Of a stretch of 64,000 nt of DNA, positions 7,585 through 16,498 are shown piece by piece. The position numbers were made by a program, and so were the translations under genes. The notes beneath the pieces are model-generated. The model was given only the letters and a program-made list of their open reading frames with translations, ran no database searches and was not told where the DNA came from. The number at the start of each line of letters is the position of its first letter. Within the stretch, counting starts at the first letter, position 1. Source of the stretch: Paenibacillus sp. (lineage in GTDB: Bacteria; Bacillota; Bacilli; Paenibacillales; Paenibacillaceae); NCBI GenBank assembly GCA_017512705.1, contig JAFWEX010000150.1, forward strand, positions 310,001 to 374,000, in the 5' to 3' direction.

Positions 7585-9036
7585 CTACTTCTCAGCTGCA
7601 CTGATCTGTTTGCCCCAGACCGCGATGCCGTGGTCGTTCAGGCCGCTCACCACCAGCGCAGGTTGGCTTCGCTCCCAATCCCAAGATGGGAGCAGCTTCA
7701 GCTCTTCCGTGGAAGCACCACCCCATGGGCTTTCCTTCCACGTCAGAGTTAACGTTTGCTTGCCATCAAACGTCCACGTGCCTGAACCGTTCTCGCTTTC
7801 GATTTTGCCTTTGGCCGTTAGCGTATATGGCACTGACTGCACCTGTCCGTTCACAGCTGGATCCAGCGCGATGCCTTCCCACGTTCCGGCAATCATCGAT
7901 TTCGGAATGTCTTGTGCTTTCTCTCCGGCATAACGTTCAGGTGACACGACAGGCCAGCCATCTTTGGTCCACAGCATTTTGCGGACATGCAGATACGGCC
8001 AGTTTTTATCGGTCTCGCCTCGTGCATGATGCACGATGTAATATTCGTCGTCATCCTTCAGCACGGAATTATGTCCCGGGGCAACCCAGCCCTCACCCTC
8101 GGCGAATCGGTATCCCCCCAGAATTTTAGTCCCGACTTCATACTGCGGCAGATGTTCCGTATCCAACATGGAATTGCCATTGATATCCGTATAAGGCCCT
8201 GTAATCGAGTCGGCACGAGCTACCCGTACGTTATAGTCTTCGAACAGGGAATCATAAGAGACGAACAAGTAATATTTTTGAAACTCGGGATTATAGACAA
8301 TATACGGGCCTTCGACTGCGCCCTCTTCGGTTGCACGATCCCTTACCGCGATGCGGGTACCGTATCCCTCTTCTTTGAACTTACCTGTATCCGGGTCAAG
8401 TGGTGCGATGTAAATTCCGTCGAAAAAAGAACCGTATACCATCCATGGGTTGCCTAGAGCATCCAACACCGGATTGGCATCAATGGCATTCAGACCGTCC
8501 TTTTCTTGACCAGCCGTCTTCACCACCAGTCCTTCATCCTTCCACGGTCCCTCCGGGGATTTGGAGGTTTGCAATCCGATGGCAGACTGTGTACTGCCAA
8601 AGCTTGAAGCTGAATAATACAATCGGTACGTATCCCCAGCCTTCATAATATCCGGTGCCCACAGGTTGGTAGCTCCCGTCCAATCCAGTGCTTCCTTTGG
8701 AATACCTGGCAGAGCCTGCCCGACCCATGTCCAGTTGATCAGATCATCTGACTTTCGTACCATAACTCCCGGTTTCGGCTCTCCTGCCACTCGAACGTCT
8801 GTAGAATAAACATAGTAGCCCTGATCTGTTTTGATAATGGCCGGATCATGTGCGTTATTCACCGTCCACTTGGATTCATCATCCAGAATCGAAAGATCAT
8901 ACAGCTTCGTATCCTGCGGAGCTTCCGGGAAAACTGGAGGTTTTGCCGTAGTCTCACCATCTGCACAGCCTGTCGTACCAATCAGCATCAGTAACATCAA
9001 CGTCGCAACTCCCTTCTTCGCCATGTGCCGTCCCAT
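7585..9036 (-). CDS. GH43 endo-alpha-1,5-L-arabinanase lipoprotein (Abn2-like)
   Basis: A surface-anchored arabinanase that would shorten arabinan next to the importer. Residues 1-24 form a lipoprotein signal with the lipobox IGTTGC (Cys24). The GH43 propeller follows, with Asp64 (HDPAI), Asp186 (AIDANP), Glu242 (VEGPYI) and the calcium-binding His322 (APGHNS). After about residue 390 comes the beta-sheet C-terminal domain of the Abn2 type (WEGIALDP to WKESPWGG). Start chosen at ATG 9036, four bases after GGAGG and giving a normal lipoprotein signal. The frame stays open to ATG 9147, which overlaps the permease stop and would add 37 residues; that start cannot be excluded. Confidence 0.88.
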   Translation of the reverse strand: MGRHMAKKGVATLMLLMLIGTTGCADGETTAKPPVFPEAPQDTKLYDLSILDDESKWTVNNAHDPAIIKTDQGYYVYSTDVRVAGEPKPGVMVRKSDDLINWTWVGQALPGIPKEALDWTGATNLWAPDIMKAGDTYRLYYSASSFGSTQSAIGLQTSKSPEGPWKDEGLVVKTAGQEKDGLNAIDANPVLDALGNPWMVYGSFFDGIYIAPLDPDTGKFKEEGYGTRIAVRDRATEEGAVEGPYIVYNPEFQKYYLFVSYDSLFEDYNVRVARADSITGPYTDINGNSMLDTEHLPQYEVGTKILGGYRFAEGEGWVAPGHNSVLKDDDEYYIVHHARGETDKNWPYLHVRKMLWTKDGWPVVSPERYAGEKAQDIPKSMIAGTWEGIALDPAVNGQVQSVPYTLTAKGKIESENGSGTWTFDGKQTLTLTWKESPWGGASTEELKLLPSWDWERSQPALVVSGLNDHGIAVWGKQISAAEK

Positions 9037-9143
9037 TGATCCTCCACAATAACTCCATTCTTTTCGTCCTTTTCTTGCCTTCGCTTCATCCCCATCTTCT
9101 CGAGTTTCCAGTGTTATCCACTCTCTCCAGGCTCTCATCTTCA

Positions 9144-9986
9144 TCATCCTTTGACCCCTGAAATGGCCACCGATTCGATAATCTGCTTCTGGAAGATCAA
9201 GAAAATAATCAGAACTGGCAGCAGCGCGACAATGGAGGCAGCCATAATGAGCGGATAATCTGTTTGTATAGCATAGGTCGCGTTGAAGTTCGCAATCACG
9301 AGCTGTAACGTTTGTTTTTCAGGTGAATTCAGATAGATGATCGGCGCCAGATAATCGTTCCAGATCCCCATAAACCAGAGAATCAACTGAGCAGCCACAG
9401 CAGGTTTGATCAGTGGAAACGTAATACTGGAGTACAGCCGGAAGTAAGAACTTCCGTCAATCTTCGCCGCCTCAATAATTGCATCAGGGACACTGAGCAG
9501 ATATTGCCGCAGGAAAAAGATCATGATCACGTTCCCGAACAACCCCGGAACAATGAGCGGCAGCAAGGTGTCTACCCAGCCCAGCTTGGAAAACATCATA
9601 AATTGCGGAATCATGACCGTTGGATAAGGAATCATCATCGAGGCCAACAGGGCGAGAAACAGTTTATTTTTATGGGGAAATCTTAACTTGGCAAAAGCAA
9701 ACGCAGCGAGACTCGACGTGAACGTCCCCACAATCGTCACACTAAGTGCTACAATGAGACTGTTTTTAATCCCGCTGAGCAGCGGGCCGGCTTCCCAGAT
9801 CTCCTTATATTTATCGAAGCGAAACACTTCCGGAATCCAGACCGGAGGAAGTGCAAATACATCCTGCTTCTCCTTGAGCGAGGTGGACAACATCCAGAGC
9901 AAAGGCGCAATCATCGCAATGGCGCCGATGGACAGAACGATAAATATAATAGAGTTGGTTACCTTCCTTCTTTGACTATAAGACAT
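9144..9986 (-). CDS. Sugar ABC transporter permease (AraQ/MalG type)
   Basis: Inner-membrane permease of the carbohydrate-uptake CUT1 family, about 280 residues with six hydrophobic segments. The EAA loop that docks the ATPase is visible as IIEAAKIDGSSYFRLYSSIT followed by FPLIKP. It should pair with the permease encoded just upstream. No ATP-binding subunit is encoded here, as for the B. subtilis AraNPQ importer, which borrows the shared ATPase MsmX. ATG 9986 is preceded by AGGAG at 11 bases; a GTG at 9998 is the alternative. The 27-base gap to the previous gene indicates one transcript. Confidence 0.9.
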   Translation of the reverse strand: MSYSQRRKVTNSIIFIVLSIGAIAMIAPLLWMLSTSLKEKQDVFALPPVWIPEVFRFDKYKEIWEAGPLLSGIKNSLIVALSVTIVGTFTSSLAAFAFAKLRFPHKNKLFLALLASMMIPYPTVMIPQFMMFSKLGWVDTLLPLIVPGLFGNVIMIFFLRQYLLSVPDAIIEAAKIDGSSYFRLYSSITFPLIKPAVAAQLILWFMGIWNDYLAPIIYLNSPEKQTLQLVIANFNATYAIQTDYPLIMAASIVALLPVLIIFLIFQKQIIESVAISGVKG

Positions 9987-10013
9987 CTTCCGTTCCACTC
10001 CTCTCCCCGCCCA

Positions 10014-10904
10014 TTAATCCCCGTCGTAGGCTGATCTTTCGTTTAGTTTGAATTGCACAAGCGTAATCACAAAGATGAAGATACCCAGAATCATGGCCAT
10101 GGCTGAGGCATAACCCATCTGTAAGTTGCTAAAAGCTTTTTGCCAGATATAAAAGACGATTGAAGCGGAGGCATACTCCGGTCCACCTGTAGGTGTCATA
10201 ATGTTCATCTCGGTGAAAATCTGGGAACCCCCGATGATATTCGTTACCACGAGGAAAAAGGTTACCGGCTTCACCATCGGCCAGGTGATATTGCGGAAGA
10301 TTTGAAACCCGTTTGCCCCGTCCAGTTCAGCGGCCTCGTAGTAGGTACGGGATACACTTTGCAGCGCTGCCAGATATAGCAGCATCGTATAGCCCAGACC
10401 TTTCCACACGGTCATGATGATCAGTGCGGGTTTTACTGTATCTTTATTGGCCAGCCAGTTCGGACCTTCAATCCCGAACAGATCCAGGAACTGATTCACC
10501 AGACCATAGTCTCCGTTGTAAGCCCAGTTCCACATGATGGATACTGCCGCCAAGGAAGAAATGACCGGAATGTAATAGATCACACGAAAGGTTGTTGTAC
10601 CGGGAATTTTACGATTCAGTCCCATCGCCAGTAACAGCGCAAGCAGCAGACCGATTGGAATACCCAGCATCAGGTAAAACGTATTGAACATCGCCTTGTA
10701 AAAGAGGTCATCCGTCAACAAGTCTTTGAAGTTGGCAAGTCCGATAAAGTTCATCTGCCCGAGTCCGTCCCAATCGGTAAATGAACCATAGAGGGAATAG
10801 AGGAACGGGAACAACACAAAGATCAGTAACCCCAGAATAGGGGGCAAAATAAACAAATATCCATACAGCATCTCTTTGCGATACAAACTCGATTTCGTAT
10901 TCAC
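10014..10904 (-). CDS. Sugar ABC transporter permease (AraP/MalF type)
   Basis: First permease of the importer, 296 residues, six transmembrane segments; the N-terminal part reads LYGYLFILPPILGLLIFVLF. The EAA loop is YYEAAELDGANGFQIFRNIT followed by WPMVKP. Typical of CUT1 oligosaccharide transporters. GTG 10904 is chosen because AGGGGTG lies five bases upstream. The frame is open to ATG 10940, but that extension would run into the long hairpin at 10929-11003, which favours the GTG. Lies between the binding protein gene and the second permease. Confidence 0.88.
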   Translation of the reverse strand: MNTKSSLYRKEMLYGYLFILPPILGLLIFVLFPFLYSLYGSFTDWDGLGQMNFIGLANFKDLLTDDLFYKAMFNTFYLMLGIPIGLLLALLLAMGLNRKIPGTTTFRVIYYIPVISSLAAVSIMWNWAYNGDYGLVNQFLDLFGIEGPNWLANKDTVKPALIIMTVWKGLGYTMLLYLAALQSVSRTYYEAAELDGANGFQIFRNITWPMVKPVTFFLVVTNIIGGSQIFTEMNIMTPTGGPEYASASIVFYIWQKAFSNLQMGYASAMAMILGIFIFVITLVQFKLNERSAYDGD

Positions 10905-10928
10905 GTGTTCACCCCTGTTTCTAAGATC

Positions 10929-11003
10929 AGCATGTGGCATACATCGATTGGCCTTTCTGAATCATGGCTTCTGCTGCGTTCCGGTCGATACATGCCACAT
11001 GCT
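10929..11003 (-). other. Long intercistronic RNA hairpin
   Basis: Arms 10929-10951 and 10981-11003 are inverted copies, 21 of 23 positions pairing in minus-strand RNA, two of them G-U wobbles that would be A-C clashes in plus-strand RNA. The structure therefore suits the transcribed strand. It sits between the binding-protein and permease genes and lacks a T run. Confidence 0.75.
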
Positions 11004-11277
11004 CGTATGGAATCCTGCGATAAAAGTTGAACTCAAGCGTTTACATAGTTCACTCCGTTAACAGAATAACCTTCCAATCGCTGTTATCCCCAGATTTTTT
11101 GAATTCCCTTTTCCAAAGGGGAAAATCCGGTGATAAGCTTATGCTTCCGATGCAGCTTTCTTTCAGAAAGCTTTTAGGCGAACGCTTCGCTTTTTCAGGT
11201 TTTTTCTGTCCTCTACGTTACAACATGTAAAAAATAGTTCAACTTATATCATCTAACGAGTCGTTTAATGAGCAAAT

Positions 11278-11311
11278 GATGCCAGCAGCATCGGTTCAGG
11301 CTGTTGGCATC
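11278..11311 (-). other. 3' stem-loop after the binding-protein gene
   Basis: GATGCCAGCAG (11278-11288) and CTGTTGGCATC (11301-11311) form an 11-position stem with one imperfect pair just after the stop codon. The T run is poor, so it probably protects the mRNA or terminates only partly. A second small stem (TTTTCC/GGAAAA) lies near 11110-11126; the rest of the 420-base gap shows nothing else clear. Confidence 0.55.
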
Positions 11312-11324
11312 CTCTCTTTCCTGT

Positions 11325-12671
11325 CTATTTATTCTGAGATTTCGCTTCCTGCTCAACCGCTTTGTCCAGCAGCTTCTGCATCTTTGGCTGTTGCTGCTTC
11401 ACATAGTCCGCAGCTGTCATCTTGCCATCGAGTACTGGCTGAATGTCGGTGAAGAACATGTCGTACCACTCCGCGTTATACGTGTAGTTACCTGGCAGCG
11501 AACGTCCATAATCTTTGACGATATCGATGAATTCTTGTTTGTTTTCCGGTTTCGTAGAGGTATCTTTCGCCCACTCATCTGCCATGTCAAGCAAGTTCGG
11601 AATCTGCACCTTCGCGTCTACCAGTTGTTTCATGCCTTCCTTCGAAGCTGTGAGGTAATTCACCAATGCAGCAGCTTCTTCTGGATGTTTGGTTTTGGCG
11701 GATACACCGATCCCCAGGGAACCGATCCATGTAGCCGATTTGCCCGTTGATCCTGCCGGGAAAGGCAGCAGATCATAATCGAATGGAAGCTTCTCGAATG
11801 TACTCATATCCCACGGACCTACAGGGAAGAAGGCCATTTCACCTTTCATCCAGCGCTGATACGTATCCAGTGTCTGTGCTTCCTCAATGGAAGGTGTGAT
11901 ATTGTATTTGTTCTGCATATCTGCAAAGAATTGCAGCGCTTCCGCAAATTTTGGATCATCAATGGTCACGTTTGTTTTGCTCTCATCCAGCCAGTCAGCT
12001 CCATTGCTCCATACAAAAGCTTGCAGCGCCCACTGTACGTTAAAACCTGTACCGAATACGTCAGGCTTACCATCCCCATTCGTATCCTTTGTCGCTTGCT
12101 GATTCACCTTAATGAACTCATCCCATGTGTACGGTTTGTCCTTATCTGGGAATGGAATGCCTTCTTTTTCAAAAAGGGTCTTGTTATAACCCAGTGCAAA
12201 CGGTCCGACATCCTTAGGCATACCGTAAAGGTCACCTTGCCCAGCCATTTTGCCATCATAACGATATAGGTCGACTCCATATTTCCAAATATTGTCCAGA
12301 TTAATATCTTGGTTTTTCTCAATATACGGTGTCAGGTTCATCAGCACATTGCTGTTCACATACGCCTTCATATCACCCGGGGTGAAATAAAATACGTCCG
12401 GCATGCTGTTTCCTGTAATAGCTGCACGGAGTTTAGTTGCATATTGATCCGCAGCGGTCACAATAATTTTAACTTTGACACCCGGATGCTCTTCTTCAAA
12501 CTTTTTCACGACAGCCTGATACGCCTTCTGCTCATCCGTTCCTCCGCGGAACATAAACGTCAGTTCTTTATCACCGCCAGAACTTCCGCTCTCCCCTCCA
12601 CATCCTGCAAGTACCAGTGCACTGACTAGCATAAGCAGCATAAAAGTGACCCAACTCTTTCTCTTGACCAT
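11325..12671 (-). CDS. ABC transporter sugar-binding lipoprotein (AraN-like)
   Basis: Extracellular solute-binding protein of family 1, 448 residues, anchored by a lipobox LAGC (Cys24). The mature part begins with a Gly/Ser linker and then [17 protein letters not shown], typical of CUT1 binding proteins. Its position before two permeases and two GH43 arabinanases suggests arabino-oligosaccharides as ligand; that is inference. ATG 12671 has AGGAGGGG five bases upstream; the frame extends 29 residues further without support. A SigA promoter, a cre-like site and a stem-loop behind the gene point to high, sugar-dependent expression of the binding protein relative to the permeases. Confidence 0.92.
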   Translation of the reverse strand: MVKRKSWVTFMLLMLVSALVLAGCGGESGSSGGDKELTFMFRGGTDEQKAYQAVVKKFEEEHPGVKVKIIVTAADQYATKLRAAITGNSMPDVFYFTPGDMKAYVNSNVLMNLTPYIEKNQDINLDNIWKYGVDLYRYDGKMAGQGDLYGMPKDVGPFALGYNKTLFEKEGIPFPDKDKPYTWDEFIKVNQQATKDTNGDGKPDVFGTGFNVQWALQAFVWSNGADWLDESKTNVTIDDPKFAEALQFFADMQNKYNITPSIEEAQTLDTYQRWMKGEMAFFPVGPWDMSTFEKLPFDYDLLPFPAGSTGKSATWIGSLGIGVSAKTKHPEEAAALVNYLTASKEGMKQLVDAKVQIPNLLDMADEWAKDTSTKPENKQEFIDIVKDYGRSLPGNYTYNAEWYDMFFTDIQPVLDGKMTAADYVKQQQPKMQKLLDKAVEQEAKSQNK

Positions 12672-12694
12672 ATGAACCCCTCCTGATCTGGACT

Positions 12695-12708
12695 TGTAAA
12701 CGTATTCA
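12695..12708 (-). promoter_or_regulatory. Candidate CcpA (cre) site before the binding-protein gene
   Basis: TGTAAACGTATTCA fits the catabolite-response consensus TGWNANCGNTNWCA at all fixed positions but one. It lies just downstream of the predicted transcription start, a common roadblock position. Confidence 0.5.
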
Positions 12709-12737
12709 ATGCGATGAATCAGCATTTCTGTTGTTAA

Positions 12738-12766
12738 ATTTATCAAATCCAGATCCATTTAGTCAA
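12738..12766 (-). promoter_or_regulatory. SigA promoter of the arabinan importer cluster
   Basis: Minus-strand TTGACT (12766-12761), a 17-base spacer and ATAAAT (12743-12738). The start would fall near 12731, about 60 bases before the binding-protein start codon. Confidence 0.65.
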
Positions 12767-12810
12767 TACTTTATTAAAACATTTTATATTTATTTAAAAT
12801 AAATGACATA

Positions 12811-13932
12811 CTAATACGTTGGCCATCCGTTGGTGTCCCACAGCAGATCGTTAATCAGCAATTTCGGATTGCCATTATCCGTAGCATCATAGGCGTGTCG
12901 TACAATCAGGTTGCCGTTCACTACATCCTGCCCGCCTGGTCCCTTCCACCTTACGTTGCCTGTATCCAAAATAGTGCCGCCACCGTTCATCATATTGACT
13001 CCGTTTTTGTCGACATAAGGCCCAGTAATGCTACTGGAGCGTCCGTAGACCATTTTGTAGGTACTGTTCACGCCTTTACAGCAGGAATCAATAGAAGCAA
13101 ACAAATAATAATATCCGTTACGGTATACGATACTTGGTGCCTCGATAGCTCCCCCGTTATTCGGACGTGCTGCAATCGAAGTGATGCTGCCTGTCGGTTT
13201 CATCGTATTTTTGTCTAGCTTCACAATCTTCAGACCGCTCCAGAACGAACCAAAAGCCAGCCAAGGATTGCCAGAAGCATCTATCACCAGCTCCGGGTCT
13301 ATCGCGTTATAGTTATTCGATGTTGTCGTTTGCAATACAAGCCCTTCATCCTTCCATTGCCCTGCGCCCACGCTATCTGCCGATGCTAAACCGATCGCAG
13401 ACCTGTTGGAACCAAAGGTCGAGATGGAATAATAAAGCCACACTTTACCGTTATATCGCTGTACGTCTGGTGCCCACACATCCAACTCTTTCTGGCCAGG
13501 AACAGCCGAATTCCACCAAGATGGTTCTTTCAAAAAGATCTGCGGTACGCGGTACCATGACGTTCCGTTATCGGATTTCAACACCTGGATCCCTGGGCCC
13601 GTGGAAAAGGTATACCAAGCGTTCCCTTCTTTGATCATCGTTGGATCATGAACCGCGATATCACCCGACAGATTCCAAAAGGCGGCTAAAGCCCGCGACT
13701 GTCCTGCAAGTACTAGCACCAAGACCAGCAGTGCTGGTAAAGCCCACCGTTTTCGGGGTGAAATCTTCGATCTTATCCATCCCCAGCCATTCGAATGGCC
13801 TGAATCCCTCATATGGTCTGAGTCATCCGCATCTTTCATCCTTCTTGAACTCCACAATGTCATGCCCTTGAAACTCATCAACGTCTTCCAATCGAAACTC
13901 TTCAATCTCTTCCATGAACTGAATTTTTCCAC
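12811..13932 (-). CDS. Secreted GH43 arabinan endo-1,5-alpha-L-arabinosidase
   Basis: An extracellular endo-arabinanase of the AbnA type, 373 residues from the GTG at 13932. A long, polar N-terminus (about 60 residues, five Met) precedes a hydrophobic stretch RWALPALLVLVLVLAG and a probable signal-peptidase site after ALA (about residue 83). The catalytic Asp96 (HDPTM), Asp212 (AIDPEL) and Glu264 (IEAPSI) are in place, and the protein stops right after the last propeller strand (NGWPTY). Start uncertain: GGAGAGG is 12 bases before the GTG, and internal ATGs lack ribosome sites. Separate promoter from the importer cluster. Confidence 0.88.
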   Translation of the reverse strand: MEKFSSWKRLKSFDWKTLMSFKGMTLWSSRRMKDADDSDHMRDSGHSNGWGWIRSKISPRKRWALPALLVLVLVLAGQSRALAAFWNLSGDIAVHDPTMIKEGNAWYTFSTGPGIQVLKSDNGTSWYRVPQIFLKEPSWWNSAVPGQKELDVWAPDVQRYNGKVWLYYSISTFGSNRSAIGLASADSVGAGQWKDEGLVLQTTTSNNYNAIDPELVIDASGNPWLAFGSFWSGLKIVKLDKNTMKPTGSITSIAARPNNGGAIEAPSIVYRNGYYYLFASIDSCCKGVNSTYKMVYGRSSSITGPYVDKNGVNMMNGGGTILDTGNVRWKGPGGQDVVNGNLIVRHAYDATDNGNPKLLINDLLWDTNGWPTY

Positions 13933-13980
13933 AACGGAACGCCACCTCTCCTCAATAAATGGTTACTTTGGTTCATGAAG

Positions 13981-13993
13981 TATTAAATCAATT
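13981..13993. promoter_or_regulatory. Candidate operator, copy 1
   Basis: TATTAAATCAATT is found exactly twice in the window, here and at 29042-29054. Here it lies just downstream of the arabinanase promoter. The second copy touches the ribosome site of the second ArsR-type regulator. The shared placement suggests a binding site for these two related regulators. Confidence 0.4.
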
Positions 13994-14006
13994 TAAGTAT
14001 AATAGG

Positions 14007-14035
14007 ATTATAAAAGCGGTTACATTACAATTCAA
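14007..14035 (-). promoter_or_regulatory. SigA promoter of the secreted arabinanase, with overlapping cre-like site
   Basis: Minus-strand TTGAAT (14035-14030), 17 bases, TATAAT (14012-14007). TGTAACCGCTTTTA (14024-14011) in the spacer matches the CcpA consensus except at one position, so catabolite repression by promoter occlusion is plausible. The remaining bases of 13933-14263 are AT-rich with no other clear element. Confidence 0.6.
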
Positions 14036-14263
14036 TGGTATATTTCAAATATATATAAATTAATTCAAGTTTTTATTTTGACCAATTCGTAATAAAATCT
14101 GGAGCATTCCTTCGTTTTCCGCTATATATACAAGCCTCTATCTCTCTTTTCTCTACTCTTTCTTTCCAGCATGTAATGATTTATAATTATCTGAAATAAA
14201 ACAGTCAAATGTGCAAAAGTCTGCGTATAGGCTTTGTTCAGAACGGGGAAAGGACATCCACCT

Positions 14264-15181
14264 ATGATTTATATTAAAGATCTGATGTCAGGTGTGAATA
14301 TTTTCAAAGCACTCAGTTCCGAAATTCGCATTCAGATTATTGAGCTGCTGGCCAAAAACCAAAGTCTTAATCTCAATGATCTTGCAACCAAGCTCGGACT
14401 TAGTAACGGTGCAATTACAATGCATATCAAAAAGCTGGAGGAAAGTGGATTAATCGAAATTAACACCGCCGTTGGCAAACACGGAATCCAGAAGATATGT
14501 TATCTTAACGAGGAAAAATTGATGGTAGACCTGCGTTCTAAGGAGATTCACAATCGGTATGAAGTAGAGATTCAGGTTGGGCATTACAGTGATTATCAAG
14601 CCGCACCCACCTGTGGCATTGCAACGAAAGACAGCATCATCGGGGAATTTGATGATCCTCGTTATTTCGCCGATCCGCTTCGGATCGATGCAGAGATGAT
14701 CTGGCTAGCTGAAGGATATCTGGAATATCGTATTCCTAATTATCTCAAGCCCAACCAGACATTTAACGAGATCCAGCTTTCCATGGAACTGGGTTCGGAA
14801 GCCCCTGGATTCTGTGACAACTATCCTTCGGATATATACTTCTACATCAATGGAAAAGAAATTGGTCTCTGGACGAGTCCGGGGGATTTCGGAGATACAC
14901 GCGGTACATTCAATCCAGACTGGTGGCCTCCGCACCTGAATCAGTACGGAATGTTGAAGCTAATTCGCATTACGAATGAAGGAAGTTATATCGACGGATG
15001 CCGCATTTCCGACGTTACGCTGGATGATATCGGGCTGGATTATAAGAGCGATATTCACTTCCGCATCGCTGTCACGGATGGACCTGTCAACAAACGCGGT
15101 TTGACCATTTTCGGTAAAAACTTCGGTAATTATGGTCAGGGTCTGCTCGCGCGGGTGCTTTATAACGTGCTGGAGGATTAG
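14264..15181 (+). CDS. ArsR-type HTH regulator with a C-terminal ligand-like domain, paralog 1
   Basis: A 305-residue regulator. Residues 12-80 form a winged helix of the ArsR type (FKALSSEIRIQIIELLA, then the recognition segment LGLSNGAITMHIKKLEESGL). The remaining 220 residues are an all-beta-looking domain I do not recognise by name, shared at high identity with the protein at 29067. Conserved patches are GHYSDYQAAPTCGIAT, FDDPRYFADP, GSEAPG, WTSPGDFGDTRG, PDWW and NQYGMLK. Metal-sensing Cys motifs of classical ArsR are absent, so it probably senses something else, perhaps a sugar. ATG 14264 follows GGGGAAAGGA by nine bases; a TTG at 14234 is less likely. It lies divergent from the secreted arabinanase gene. 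Confidence 0.8.
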   Translation: MIYIKDLMSGVNIFKALSSEIRIQIIELLAKNQSLNLNDLATKLGLSNGAITMHIKKLEESGLIEINTAVGKHGIQKICYLNEEKLMVDLRSKEIHNRYEVEIQVGHYSDYQAAPTCGIATKDSIIGEFDDPRYFADPLRIDAEMIWLAEGYLEYRIPNYLKPNQTFNEIQLSMELGSEAPGFCDNYPSDIYFYINGKEIGLWTSPGDFGDTRGTFNPDWWPPHLNQYGMLKLIRITNEGSYIDGCRISDVTLDDIGLDYKSDIHFRIAVTDGPVNKRGLTIFGKNFGNYGQGLLARVLYNVLED

Positions 15182-15296
15182 TGTTGGAGAGTTCTGCTGA
15201 AGAATCCATCTTATCAGGATAATACGCGCTAGTCTGTTCCGTTGCTGTGGTATACTTATGACCTGTTTCGGAAATGTGATGACGGGTGGGGTTCTT

Positions 15297-16220
15297 TTGA
15301 AGCTGGAACGGTTAGTCTCGATCATTTACAAGTTACTTAATCACGAGGTGTTGTCTGCGTCTACCCTTGCAGAGGAATATCAAGTATCGCCTAGAACGAT
15401 CTATCGGGATATTGATGTGATCTGTGCAGCAGGATTTCCGGTGGTTTCTCATCAGGGAATGAACGGCGGGTACGGCATCATGGACGGTTATAAAATGGAT
15501 AAGAGCCTGCTCGGCTCTTATGATGTGAATGCGCTGATTACAGTACTCAACAGTCTCTCTACCATTTTTAATGATGCGCGTGCCCAGGGCACAATTGAAC
15601 GTTTGCAGACGATCAGTGAGCAACATACCAATCCAAGCTTGACTGTAGACCTGAACACGTATCGAACAGATCCTGACTCGCTTCCGTATCTTCGTTCAGG
15701 AATCATGAACTATCAGGCTGTTCAGTTTGACTACATTAATTCCAAAAATGAGCGCACGACTCGAGAAATTGAACCTGTTCGATTGCAGTTTAAATATCGT
15801 AGCTGGTATGTGTATGGATATTGCCGAAGCCGGTGGGATTATCGGGAATTCAGACTGTCCCGGATGTTAAACGTGCATCTAACCAACAGTCATTTTGAAC
15901 CGCACGCCCTTCCATCGGAAGAGTCGTCCCCAACTCTTCCTGTCCCGCAGGAAACCATGACAGATGTGGTCTTGCGAGTATACCCAGATGCACTCGCAGG
16001 GGCATTGGATCATTTTCAGCAGGCAGACAAACAATTTCATGAGGATGGTAGCATGACAATGCGTCTACAGATTCATGAGCCGCTCCAGGCCCCGTGGTTA
16101 TGGTCGTTATTACTGAGCCTGGGCAGTGGTGCAGAGGTTTTAGAACCTGTAGCACTGAGGAATGTTCTAGAGTCGCAGCTACGAAATGCCCTGAAACGTT
16201 ACGACGCACGGGATGTTTGA
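15297..16220 (+). CDS. HTH-WYL transcriptional regulator (YafY/DeoR-like)
   Basis: A DNA-binding regulator of the HTH_11-WYL class, about 307 residues. The N-terminal winged helix reads LVSIIYKLLNHEVLSASTLA and then VSPRTIYRDIDVICAAGFPV. The WYL domain lies in the second half (EPVRLQFKYRSWYVYGYCRS, EFRLSRM), followed by the WCX-type tail. WYL domains bind nucleic acids or nucleotides, but no ligand can be assigned. I chose TTG 15297, five bases after GGTGGGG, because family members start LERLVSI; ATG 15258 has no ribosome site. It follows the ArsR-type gene by about 115 bases with no terminator seen. Confidence 0.87.
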   Translation: MKLERLVSIIYKLLNHEVLSASTLAEEYQVSPRTIYRDIDVICAAGFPVVSHQGMNGGYGIMDGYKMDKSLLGSYDVNALITVLNSLSTIFNDARAQGTIERLQTISEQHTNPSLTVDLNTYRTDPDSLPYLRSGIMNYQAVQFDYINSKNERTTREIEPVRLQFKYRSWYVYGYCRSRWDYREFRLSRMLNVHLTNSHFEPHALPSEESSPTLPVPQETMTDVVLRVYPDALAGALDHFQQADKQFHEDGSMTMRLQIHEPLQAPWLWSLLLSLGSGAEVLEPVALRNVLESQLRNALKRYDARDV

Positions 16221-16330
16221 AGACCCACTAGCATTGGAGATACATGTTCGAGTGTTAGCGTAAGTGTAGTAATCGGTAAGATTGTTCGGTTTACGAGGGG
16301 CTCGGCTTGCACTTGTATATACTGTATTGC

Positions 16331-16372
16331 TCGGTGAATTCAATATTTGGTGTCGGTAAATTCAATATTTTG
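16331..16372 (+). repeat. Direct repeat before the terminator
   Basis: Two near-identical 20-base units (16331-16350 and 16353-16372), TCGGTRAATTCAATATTTKG, spaced 22 bases apart, immediately upstream of a terminator. Role unknown. Confidence 0.5.
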
Positions 16373-16395
16373 TGAAGTGTAGTGAAGTGATAGGA

Positions 16396-16430
16396 GAAGT
16401 ATGACACGCTGTTGTCATACTTCTTTTTTT
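16396..16430 (+). terminator. Terminator after the WYL regulator
   Basis: GAAGTATGAC (16396-16405) and GTCATACTTC (16414-16423) form a perfect ten-pair stem followed by seven T residues. Confidence 0.92.
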
Positions 16431-16498
16431 ATACTCATTTCAGCAAGAGAGCAGCAGATCACCTCAACTATTCGCCAAAATAAAGGAGACGATGTTTT

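Noticed and set aside
7388-7933. A 181-codon plus-strand ORF over repeat copy 2 and the end of the GH43 gene
   Set aside because: It spans a structured repeat and antisense GH43 coding sequence; low-complexity translation and no ribosome site.
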